NCBI GenBank assembly: GCA_030770535.1
Contig: JASVEC010000007.1
Span: 1,364,001-1,428,000 of the forward strand
Direction: 5' to 3'
Source: Batkoa obscura
Taxonomy: Eukaryota; Entomophthoromycota; Entomophthoromycetes; Entomophthorales; Batkoaceae
DNA: 64,000 nt
Part shown: positions 22,841 to 34,008 of the stretch, in pieces
Layout of the letters: each line of letters starts with the position of its first letter
Numbering within the stretch: the stretch's first letter is position 1
Notes under the pieces: model-generated
What the model saw: the letters and a program-made list of their open reading frames with translations, nothing else
Told to the model about the DNA's origin: nothing
Databases searched by the model: none
Position numbers and translations under genes: made by a program

Positions 22841-25800
22841 ATGAACCTCGACGATATTGAAAACTCAATACAAGCGGATTCCAATTCAATATGGATCCCA
22901 ACTCAAATAGATGATAATAAAATAGATACTCATTTAACAAGTACATCCTCTTTAAATGAGTTAAATAAAGATCCATTACTTCATCTCAAAGATAAAAAGT
23001 TAGAATTACAAGCCAACTTAACTCACTCTACTGAAATCGTTACATTTAATTTATTTACTTCATTTACAAAGTTAGCGGAAGAGAAAATTGATCTAGCTAT
23101 GGCACATGACTTAGTAAGTTTATTTTAAATACTAAAAAAAAAGATAAAAGTTAAATATATGATTGATTTTTACTAATTCAATTTCATCCATTTAGAAACT
23201 ATGTTTTCGTATCTCTGATCTAGTTGGAAAGGGGAAAGATGAAAACTTAGATAGTATCTTATATTCTTTAGGTTCTGTAAGTAGACAAAATCCAAGTTTA
23301 TTAACGGATTCTATATTAACTTGGCAAAATATTAAATGTTCCGCAATGTCAATGTAAGTTTATTATTACCATTTTATATTTATCTGATTATTAATAATTT
23401 CTTTTAAAGTAAAGAACTTCGTAGACAATCTAGATCTCAAGCTTTGTTAATGGATAGGATCAATGTAAGTTAGAAAAATATTAATTTTATAAATGAAAAA
23501 TGAAATTAATATTGAATTTATTTTATTATAGCTTACAGTGAAATATTTAAGTCTACGAGTCTTATTAGAAATGTTAAAACAAATCAAGCAAACACGTAGT
23601 TTAGATAAAGCGGGTAATGCATTGGAAGAATTAGCTTTTTCCATTTTAAAAACGTTTACACCGTAAGTTTTAATTGATTTAATATATTGAACTTTTTTTA
23701 ATATAAAATATGTCTCTAGTCAAATGATAGCGGAATCTAATAATCATCAAGTATTATATAAATTATTAGGTCAATTTATTAAAGTTTTATCTAGTTTAAG
23801 GTAATATATATAAATATATATATTTATTATCTAATTAAGTCTTGTTTAATTAGATTCTCCACCTTAAGTGATCGTTTTATTGCGTTATTAGAACAAATAC
23901 CAGAAACTCAAGGAGATACAATATCAGATGAAGATAATTTAACATTGACTATTTATACTATGAAATATTTAAAATTAAAAATTTATCCGGATGATGCCTT
24001 AGAAGAAACAAGTGAATTTTTATTATCAATTGCTACTTTTTTTAGAAAAACTTCACATACTAGATTGAAATCAGCTTATGCTGAAGCCTTTGTAGAAATG
24101 TTATTACCCATTGTTCAAGTAAGTTAAGAAGAAGAAAAAGAGAGAATTAAATTAAATTAAGTTATTAATATATTATTTTAAATAGTTAGTAGATGCAGAA
24201 GTTAATTTTCCTATATTAGCTAAAGCAGTGGAAGTATTAGATACTAAAGCATCCAAATTGTTATTAAAAACTAGAAATTATGATGTGAGCTTTAGATTTC
24301 TTTAAAATTAAGTTCAATATTTAATTATAATTTTTAGATTTCATTACCTTTGATGACGTCTGTTATTGGTTTATCTCAAAAAGAACTATTTTTAAATAAA
24401 TGGATTTCTTTTTTTGATTTATGTTGTCAAAAAGTTAAGGTAAAAATAAAATAAAATAATTATATAATAATAATATTAAATTAACAATAATAATAATAAT
24501 AACAATTACTATTATTATTATTATTATTATTATTATTAGGAAAAGAATTATGCACGAAATGGATTAGCATGTTTAAGTCGAATATTATGGGTTTATTTAT
24601 TTCGATATGTAGAAAATTCAACAATCACACAAAAAAGATTAGATAATATATTTCGACAATTATTTTCAGTTAATCCAAAAAAACAATTAATAATTTATGA
24701 AGGACCAACAACATTACATTATTATTACATAATTTATTATATAGCTTCATATGATTTAGATTATTTTTTAACAAATTGGTATAATTTATTATTACAATTA
24801 GATCATAATCAACATTTAATGATCAATTTTATGGATACATTATTACCAGATAGATTTACGCTTTGTTTAAGAGCTTTATTATTATTAGTAGATGATCATA
24901 TTAATTCAATTAAAGTACCAACATTTCCTCAGAATATAGACTTTAATTTTAATAATCCAACTAAAATTATTATTGAAGATGAAAAACCAAAATTAAGTAA
25001 TAATTATAATATTAACTTTCAATTTAATACTAAAATATTAAATTTATTACAATTGTTTGAAGATAAATTACAATTAATATTACCAGCATTAGAAATTAGT
25101 TATGGTAATATGTTATTAACTGAAGAAAAATATTTATCAAACAAATTAAAATTACAATTAAATTCACCAAATTTAATAGATAATAATAATAATAATAATA
25201 TTAATAATAATAATAATATTAATAATAATAACAATAATAATATTAATAATAATATTAATATTAATAATAATAATAACAATAATAATATTAATATTAATAT
25301 TAATAATAATATTATTATAAATAATAGTTTTTTATCAACATCAAAAGAAACATTAAATGATATGGTAAAACATCCTTATAATGAATTAAGTACAATGTAT
25401 GTTATATATAGTAAAGATAAACAAAGTTATTTTGATTTAATAACAGCTTGGTTAGATTCTATTCCATTATTAATACCAACTAATTATACAACAATTAAAG
25501 TAATTGATTGGATAATTAAATTATTATATCATATTGATCCACAAATTTCAAATTCTGCTGGATTAGCATTAAAAAGATTATGTCAATTAGAAAATTGTTA
25601 TTTATTAGTATTAAGATGTTTTTCTAGAAGTTTAAAAAATATTCATGTTCAATTTACAGAATTAATTGCACCTATTTATACTATTAATAATAATACTAAG
25701 AAAGAAAAACAAGATGGACCTAATTTATTAAATATATTTATTGAATTATTAAATTATTGGCTAGAATATTTAAATAATCAAAATAATAATCAAAATAATA

Positions 25801-28800
25801 ATCAAAATAATAATAAAATTGAAATAGATAATAATTCTTCTGTTTGGAATTTAATTGAAGAAATTGAAGCTTTAGGTATTTTATTTTTATGTAGTCCAAT
25901 TGTATCTTGTAGGAAAGGATCATTTGAAATATTACAATTAATATCTAAAATTGAAAAAGAATTTTCAAAATTTACTCAAAATACAATAGAATTACGAAAT
26001 GAACATTTAGAATTAGATCATAAATTAATTTATAATTTCTTAATGTCTTCAAGAGCAGATAAAGTGATTACAGAAGCATTAACATCAAAAAAATTCACTA
26101 ATAAGTTTTTAAATAAAGTTAAAAATTTAAATATTGAAACATTATATCAAGCAGCAACAGGAGAAGAAAAAGAACATCAAATCTTATGGAATTTTGTATT
26201 ACCTAAATTAAGTAAATTATTATTAGATATTTCACCTGTTTCAATTGTATTATGTCGTCATATGGTCTCTTATAAATTAAAATATTTACATCCATTTATA
26301 AGTCAATTATCTGAAAGAAATACAAATAATGAATCTTCTACTTCATTAGATATAATTGATATGGAATTATTTACTACTATTACTACTTCAGATGATTTAT
26401 TATTAGCTCATTATGGTCAATATTTATCATTTATTTGTTCAACAATTACATTATCTTTAGATTCAAAACCTGAGCCATCTTATCGTAAAAAAGAAAGTAA
26501 ATCAACAGAAGGAATTAATTCAGCTAAAGATTTATTTCGATTAGTATTAGTATTATTATCATGTGAAAATAAAAAGATACGTTCTATGATTGTCACTTCA
26601 TTATGTCATATCAATCATAATATTTATCGATTATTTATTGAAGATTTACAACCATTTATGAGATTAGTTCAAGAAGATACTAAAGCACGAATGTTAGCTA
26701 AAGATTTTAAAAGTATTAAAAAACAAGATATGTTTCGAGAAGGTTTAACTCAATGTTTAGCTATTACAGCTGATATATTACAAGATGAAGAATATTTACA
26801 AGATTATGAATTAGCTAATAAGATTTTAGAATTTTTAAAAGATGTATTTCAATATTTATCTCAACCTGAAGTTCAATTAGATTGGAAACATCAAGAATTA
26901 AGAATTTATTTCTGTGAATTAGGAAGAAAATTATATACTAAATTAAGTTTAATTAAAGATAATAATTATTCAATGAGTTTTGAAACTAGATTGAATATTT
27001 TTCAATTAGCTGAAAAATGGTGTGGTCATGGTCAATTTCGTAATTCTACTAGAGAAAGGGAAGTATTAATGATGCAATCTGTATTAGAACAATATTCAGA
27101 TGTTATACAAAGAGGTGCCAAAACAGTAGCTATGGAAGATTTAAGAAAAAGTTTAGAAATATCAGCATTAAATCTAATGGCTATCTTATGTAAAGGAAGT
27201 ATTATTAGTAATCCAAATTTAATATTATCTGATAATAATATTAATTCTTCTTGTACAATTCGAAATAGTTTACCTAAAAATACGTTTAATTTAGCTAATT
27301 TATTTGGTTGGTTAGAAGCAATTTTATTATCACCAGATAAAAAATTACATCCAATTGCTAAATTAGGATTAGGAAATTTATTAAATTATAATTTAGATCA
27401 TCCCTTATTATTTGAAAAGGTATTACATCATTGTTATTCTGGGGATCCATCACAAGAATCTACAAAAGCTTATTTTTTAGCATTAGGAAAAATATTAACT
27501 AGTTCATCTATTTGTCCAATTACAACTGCTAAGAAGTTAGCATTAATTTGTTTTAAAATTGGAGATTCTTGTTTAACAATTCGAACTATGGCTTGTAAAA
27601 TGTTACGTCAACATTATATTTCAGATAAAGGTAGTATTAATAGTAAGTTAGATTATTTAAGTGAATTGATTATTCATCCATTGGCGGCTATTTATGAAAA
27701 TGCACGATTTAAAATTTGTGATCAATTAGCAGTTACTCATCCAGATTTAGTGTTAGAAATCTTTTCAGAAATTATAATGAGATTACCTAATGTATTAGAT
27801 GCTTCTGTTAGAACACTTTTAAAATCATTAACTTCTTGGACAAAAGAATTACAATTAAGTTTAGAACCTTATAATCAATTAGAATTGACACCTATTTCAC
27901 ATGCTATTATAACTAATTTATTATATTTAGTAGTAAAATATTCTTCTATTTATCCCAATGAAATTGAATTATTATGGAAACAATTATTTTATTCGTCTAA
28001 TAATCAAAAAGCATTACCAGCTATAGTAAAATGTTTAATTCAATTAAATATTGAAAAAAGGAATCCAAGTTTAGTATTTTTTACAAAGAATATATTTGTT
28101 TATTTAAGTCATACATCAACTGCACAAGAATTGTTAGATTTTTTAATTGAACAATTAACACCTAATTCTATGACACCTAAAAAAAAAGTGAATTCTTCTT
28201 TTGGTTGGGAAAGATATAAAGAATTAAGTTTACCTTTTTATATTGCTAATTTAGATGAAATGATATTAACTCATACTAAAAGACCTGCTTATTCTAAAGG
28301 CCAATTATTATTAATATTTATATCTGATATGATCTTAGCAGTAAATTCATTCTCAAATCATTTACCATTATTATTACATTTAGGTGCCTGTCAAGCATAT
28401 GATAATGGGTTATTACCAATATCTAATCAAGATTTAGCTCAACCTATATTACCTAATATATTATTAGGATTATTAAATAGTAGTCAAAGAGATACTAAAT
28501 TATATGATGAAATTGAAAGAATCTTTTCAAATTTTTTAAATAGTAAATTATTAGAAAAGAAAGAAATATTAAAACATTCCGCTCAATCTAGTTTATATTC
28601 TCAATTTCAATTAGATACTGAAACTCAAGAAAGTAGTCCTTTAATTAATTTAGTACAAAATGTAATAGAAATTTTTTCTTTATATGTACCTGATTTAATG
28701 GATCCTTGGTGTGATTTAGCTTCTACTTGGGCAACTTCTTGTCCTATTCGATCAGTAGCTAAAGCTTCATTTAAAATTTATAGAAGTTTTTCATTACCGT

Positions 28801-29784
28801 TACAACCTAAAACGTTAATTGATATTTTATCTAGATTATCAGGAACTATTTCTGATCTTTCACCTGATATTCAAAATTTTGTAGATGAAATATTGAATTC
28901 TTTAGAAATTCGATTGAAAGCAATACCTTTATCTGAATGGCTATTAACTCCACCTTTATTTTGGTTTTTATGTGGTAGTTTAAATTCATATAATGAATTA
29001 GAATATTTACGTAATATTAAATTATTAAAATGGACAATTAATCAATTAGACAATAAAGATATTTATGGATTAAGTATCTTTTTAGGTTTTTTACCAGACC
29101 AATTATATTTATCAAGTATTGAAGATACATTATTAATTGGTTTCTCTTCAGGTAAAGCCTCTTCTATTTCATTAGAATTATTATATCAATTTACATTGAT
29201 GCCATTATCTGAATTAATTATAGATATTAATAAGGTTTATTTGGCTATAATATTATATTGTTTACCTCATTTAATAAGTTTTACAAGTATTGATGGGAAG
29301 ACAAATATTGAAGATAGAAATGAATTGAATTTAACAATAGATGAATTATTACAATTATGTGAAAGTTGTGAATGTTTTGGAATTTATCAACTTATTCAAG
29401 AACTTCCTAATAAAAATTATCGTAATGAAGAAATTTGTTTAAGACAATTATTACAAGAAGTGAGAAAACATTTTTTTCCAGATTATGAAAAGGAAGCAAT
29501 TAAATTAATATTAAAAAGTTTATGTTATGAACATCCAATATTTATTATTAAAAGAAGATTAAAGTTAATTAAATTATTATTAGCTATTGTTCATCCAGAT
29601 CATGTTAAATTTTTAAAAAATGAACCAGATCTTTTATTACCATTATTATCTTTAATTAATCGAGGTTATAATGAAGAAGTTTTAGAAGTTATTGAAGATA
29701 TATTAAGTATTAATAGTTTTATAAATAATAATAATAATAATAATAATAAATTTGGATTATGGAAAATTATAGAAGAAAAGAAAA

Positions 29785-29818
<34 letters not shown>

Positions 29819-30341
29819 AAATAATGAAAATAATGAAGATAATGAAGATAATAATAATAATAATAATAAAGATTTAATGAATTTATTTGAAGGTAAACAT
29901 GATCTTAAAAATAAATGGGCTATTCCAATTACTGAAAATCAACAACAATGTACAAGACAATTATTATCTTGTATATCTAAAGCAGCATTAGAATATTTAG
30001 AAAATCAATTTGAATTCAATACAAGTGAACCAATTAAAGTGAATATAACTCAAGAATTTAAACAATCTAATTTAATAATTAATGAAGAAATAATTGATAC
30101 TTTTGGACATAAAAATAATAGTAATTTGATTCAACCTTCATTTAAATTCCAACAAAATGAACTATTTCAACCACCTAAAATGACTGATTTTTATACTGAT
30201 CAATCTTCTATTCATAATCATCAAAGAAATCATTCATCTACTACTAGTATTTTAGATTATTATGGGTTTAAAAATGGACCTTTAGCAGATCTCAATGAAT
30301 TAAATAACAAGTTACAAGGGTTGGAAGGGTATTTTGAATAG
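22841..30341 (+). CDS. Furry/Tao3/Mor2 cell-morphogenesis scaffold
   Basis: A giant HEAT-like protein of about 2,200 residues. Eight small introns lie in the first 1.7 kb (donors for example after CATGACTTA and GTTCAA), then one exon of 5.8 kb from 24540. The N-terminal conserved part includes LAEEKIDLAMAHDL, IKQTRSLDKAGNALEELAFS and SAYAEAFVEMLLPIVQ, matching the Mor2/PAG1 N-terminal domain. The middle and C-terminal parts (KWCGHGQFRNSTREREVLMM; DPWCDLASTWATSCPIRSVAK) are also characteristic. Furry proteins activate NDR/Cbk1 kinases in the RAM/MOR pathway controlling polarity and septation. Asn-rich insertions coded by AAT runs occur at about 25180-25325, 25770-25815, 29725-29755 and 29785-29875. 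Codons are almost all A/T-ending. Confidence 0.93.
24485..24539 (+). repeat. (AAT)n / (ATT)n inverted microsatellite ending at a 3' splice site
   Basis: AAT repeats at 24485-24502 are followed by ATT repeats at 24508-24537, inside the last intron of the Furry-like gene and running straight into its TAG acceptor. The two arrays are complementary and can fold as a hairpin. Confidence 0.8.
25180..25325 (+). repeat. Coding AAT-rich microsatellite (Asn/Ile tract)
   Basis: Runs of AAT broken by ATT encode alternating poly-Asn blocks with Ile inside the Furry-like protein, about 48 residues. The frame stays open, so the tract is translated. Expansion length is likely to vary between isolates. Confidence 0.85.
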
Positions 30342-30563
30342 AAAGAGAAGAAGGAACTTAATAAAATATAAAATAAAATAAAATTCAAAATTATAATAAG
30401 CTTTTAATAAAAATAAAAAAATAAATAAAGAAATAAATAAAAAAATAATAAATTTAATAAAAAGAACAAAATAAATAAAATAATAGTTATTTTTTAAATA
30501 AAAAAAGAATATTGATACTAACATTACAAAAGAAATCTTATATCTTTTTTATAATACATTCAA

Positions 30564-31010
30564 TCAATTCTCTAAGTTAATATTCCAAACACCAATAGCT
30601 TTTAATGCTAATAACAACCAAGACATCAAAGAATAAATAGGTAATACAAAATAAGCTAATTTTGGTATGAATTCCAATTTGTTTAAATCAATATAATCAA
30701 ATGAATAATCAAATATTAATACCCAACAAAAGAACATTAATAAACTAAATAAACCCCAATCAATAGGACTAATTAATAAATGTTTCATTAAGGTAGGTAA
30801 ACGAGGGTAAATAGGCTCAGCTTCCACTAATAGTAACGAAATAGAGAAGAGTAATAAGGTCATTGAGGGGAGTAGGGATTTATCTATACTAATGACCATA
30901 CCGGTGTGACTAGATAAGGTACTAAGTAATAGATAATAACTACCAGCCATTAATGCATGAGTACTATGTAATAATGAATAATTGATAGGTGTCATAGATA
31001 ATAAGGACAT
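30564..31010 (-). CDS. Unknown four-helix membrane protein
   Basis: A single-exon frame of 148 residues from MSLLSMTPINYSLL. Four hydrophobic segments lie at about residues 18-33, 48-63, 84-103 and 115-138. A short acidic/Pro loop (VEAEPIYPRLPTL) separates segments 2 and 3. It lies between Furry and the SDR gene on the opposite strand from both. I do not recognise the family. Coding is supported by the long open frame with GC content above its flanks and by the regular spacing of the membrane segments. Confidence 0.6.
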   Translation of the reverse strand: MSLLSMTPINYSLLHSTHALMAGSYYLLLSTLSSHTGMVISIDKSLLPSMTLLLFSISLLLVEAEPIYPRLPTLMKHLLISPIDWGLFSLLMFFCWVLIFDYSFDYIDLNKLEFIPKLAYFVLPIYSLMSWLLLALKAIGVWNINLEN

Positions 31011-31439
31011 GGAATAAAATTAATGAAAAAAGAAATTTAATATTTTAAAAGCTTAATATTAATAATATTATTATTATTAATTGAATTAAATTGAATTGAA
31101 TTTTTAACATTCGAGATTGGAATTAATATTTTGATTGACCTAAATCGATCGTCATAAATTTTTGTGGTTAATTTAATTTGGTAAGTTATAAAAGATTATG
31201 ACTTCAAAGTAGATAGATTTAAATTATTATTGGTTGGAATTAGTACCTAAAATTTTGAAATTAGTTAATTAATTTTAGTCAATTTTCATTTTATAGAATC
31301 AAAATAAATTGAATAATTACATATTTAAGTTTTCAAATTCAATTTAAATCAAATAATTGCAAGTTTAATTTGCTGAAATTTTTAAATTTGTAGTAAAATT
31401 CAATCTTTTGAAGTTTTAATTGATTAAATTCCACTAAAT
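31011..31439. other. Intergenic, 429 bases
   Basis: Divergent spacer, very AT-rich, with several AATTTTAA and TTGAATTGAATT direct repeats at about 31080-31430. Nothing else visible. Confidence 0.5.
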
Positions 31440-32456
31440 ATGATAATCATTATAATCAATAATCTATTATTATTATTAGCTTATAGTTTACTATTACTAA
31501 TTATTCTTGTTTTTATTATTAATAAATATATTCAATATCAAAAAATTCAAAAAAGAAACAAGATAGCATTCATTAGTGAAAAAGTAGTGATCATTGGAGC
31601 TAGTGAAGGAGTAGGAAAAGAGTTAGGTAAATTTTTTATTTTTAAAATAAATAATTAAATTGAATTAATGTTTTCTATAAAAGCCATTAAATATACCACA
31701 AGAGGAGCGGATTTAATTTTAGTAGCTAGAAATAAAGTTAATTTAAATAATTTAAAAAACGAATTAATTTCAATAAAAAAGAGAGATTCACAATTAATAA
31801 AAATAATATCATGTGATATAAGTGATACTAAACAATGTATTCATTTAGTTGAAAAAGTGAGTGAAGATTGGGATTTTATAGATACTTTAATTTTCAATGC
31901 TGGTGTATTATCTAGTAGTTTTTTTCAAGATATAATTATTGAAAATAATAATAATTTCTCTCCTGAAAAAACAATGTCTAATCTTCAACCTTTAGATAGT
32001 ATTTTAAATATCAATTATAAGTCTTATATTTTATTAACTGGATTGTTCTTGAACTTAGTACAAAATAGTATTATGGGTACTATTTTAATTAATTCTTCCT
32101 TAGGGGGGGTGTTGCCTGCGCCTACTAGAAGTTTTTATTGTGGTTCTAAGTTTGCTTTGATGGGTTTTTTTAATTCCTTGAAATTAGAAGTTAATAATAT
32201 TCAGATTGGAATATTATGTTCTGGTTCAATTAATACTGGATTAAGGGAAAAAGCAGTGGATGTAAAGTTGACTAAAGATAAGCCTAAAAATAAAGGATTA
32301 AGTGCTGCAATGGTCGCGGAGAAAATGATACTGATGTCGGATAATTGTATGGATTTAGTATTTTTACCAAAGATTTATAATTATCTCATCCCATTGTATC
32401 ATCTCGTTCCACAAGTATTTCATTATTTTGCAAAAGTCAAGTATCAAGTAAAATAA
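31440..32456 (+). CDS. Membrane-anchored short-chain dehydrogenase/reductase
   Basis: Two exons, 31440-31636 and about 31682-32456, joined as GAG-TTA-G|CC to give VGKELAIKY. An N-terminal hydrophobic anchor of about 25 residues comes first (LLLLLAYSLLLLIILVFII). The Rossmann motif is VVIIGASEGVGKEL (the TGxxxGxG variant), then NAG in LIFNAGVL, the catalytic Ser in INSSLGG and Tyr-x-x-x-Lys as YCGSK, then a carboxy-terminal region with GSINTGLREK. The layout resembles 3-ketosphinganine reductase (Tsc10) and DHRS7-type SDRs on the ER. Substrate cannot be read from sequence. The usual Tyr-x-x-x-Lys and NAG are present, so the enzyme is probably active. Confidence 0.85.
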
Positions 32457-32505
32457 ATGAAAACAATAATTAATAATTGATTTTTTTTTTTAATAAGTTA
32501 ATAAA

Positions 32506-33025
32506 TTAATATTTTAATATAGCTTCTAGAGTATCCAAATTTTTATTGATTTTTTTACTAATTTTATATTATAAAAGAATTATTAATATTTATATTAATA
32601 ATATTTAAAATAAAATATGGATTTACCTTTGATCTAATAACTTATCAATAACCCCCATCTCTTTTTCAATAACTTCAACTTTTGATATTAATTGTTTCAT
32701 TTCTACAATAGAAGCTTCCATTTTTTGTTTTAATTCAAAACAAGCTTCATTATATAATTCCACTGTACTTAAACTTAATTGTGTATACTAAAATTATTAT
32801 TAGTTAATTAATTTTATATTAATATTATTTAATATCAATAAAGTTTACTTCTTTTAATTGTAAACTTAATTCTTTTTTCATTGTTTCAAAACTTTGACTT
32901 AAATAACCAGCTTCTTGTTCAATTCCTTTAATTATATTCAATTGATTATGTATTTGTTCTTCCTAAATAATTTTTTATTCATATTTATTTATTTGTTTAT
33001 TTTATTTATTTATTATGTTTACCAT
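32506..33025 (-). CDS. Small coiled-coil protein resembling BORC subunit 6 (lyspersin)
   Basis: Exons: 33025-33023 (ATG only), 32962-32849, 32787-32627 and 32557-32506, all in frame, about 110 residues. The product starts MEEQIHNQLNIIKGIEQEAG and is helical throughout. The block YTQLSLSTVELYNEACFELK, then QLISKVEVIEKEMGVIDKLL, then INKNLDTLEAILKY aligns in position with the C-terminal BORCS6 domain as I remember it (HQISSTTVE..., then ...IYSLAAQVKEIKRVLDILE). BORC positions lysosomes through Arl8. The match is by recalled pattern and needs a profile search. Exon 1 coding only the start Met is inferred from the perfect GTAAAC donor directly after ATG. Confidence 0.55.
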
Positions 33026-33284
33026 CGAATAAAATATTTGAAAATAAAAAATAAAAAAAATTAAAATTAAAATAAAATTAAAATTAATTTTTTCAGTTTT
33101 TGAATTTTTAATACTTTTACTAAATTTTAAGGGGAATTTGAGTTTCAACCAATAATAATCTACCTAATCTAAAAAAATAAAATACAACTAACAATAATTA
33201 ATAAAGTAAACAATAATATATTCAATATTCATTGATTCCAATCATAATTAATACTACTTTTACATTCATAATTATAATTTTATA

Positions 33285-33829
33285 TTATTTTTTCCTATCT
33301 TCACAAAATCTATGAACAATATCTTCTACTCTTTTTGTATTCTTTTTTATCTTTGCTAACGAAATAGGTGTAAAAAAGTTAGCCAAATGAGTATGAGTTT
33401 TATTGACATTGAAATCTTTTAATTTGTAAATAGCTAATACAGCTCCATAAATCCAAGCTTTTGGGGAATCCAAAGTTAACATAATTGTATTATTAACATT
33501 GAATGAATTTCCAATAGGTTTAATTACTATTGAATAAATACTTTCTTTTTCACCATAAAATATTTCTACAATTGTAAGTGAGTTATCTGATTTCGCACAT
33601 GCCTCTAATTTACTTCGATTTTTAATAGAGTATAATTTGATAATGGGGGCTTTTTCGTTAGTAAATTGAATGTCTGAATTTATATTGGATTGATCAATCA
33701 AATCAAAGATATGTTGATTTAAACCATGATATTGTGTACGAGTTGGTTCTTGAAATCGAAATGTTTTATTATGATCTCCAATCTTCATATAATAAATATT
33801 AATACTAAAATAATTGTGAATACATTATC

Positions 33830-33866
<37 letters not shown>

Positions 33867-33947
33867 TAATTACCTTTTGGTAGAATAATCCTGTTTTTGT
33901 AATTCTTTTATCTTTTCTTTAGGTGCTTCAATTTCATCAAATTCCAT
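33285..33947 (-). CDS. Unknown protein, about 190 residues
   Basis: Two exons, 33947-33874 and 33804-33285, joined AG|T in frame. It starts MEFDEIEAPKEKIKELQKQD (a short helix), then a globular part including PTRTQYHGLNQHIFDLIDQS and SLTIVEIFYGEKESIYSIVI, and ends in a helical basic tail (LAKIKKNTKRVEDIVHRFCE). Alternating strands followed by a helix could be an RWD-like fold, but I cannot name a family. The intron holds a long TTA/ATT microsatellite (33831-33866). Confidence 0.6.
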
Positions 33948-34008
33948 TTCATTTTTACTATTAAAAATATTCAATTGATTATTTGAAATAAATAATAATA
34001 ATAACATA

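Noticed and set aside
33831-33866. Regular TTA/ATT array considered as a CRISPR-like or satellite array
   Set aside because: It is a simple trinucleotide microsatellite inside an intron with no spacers.
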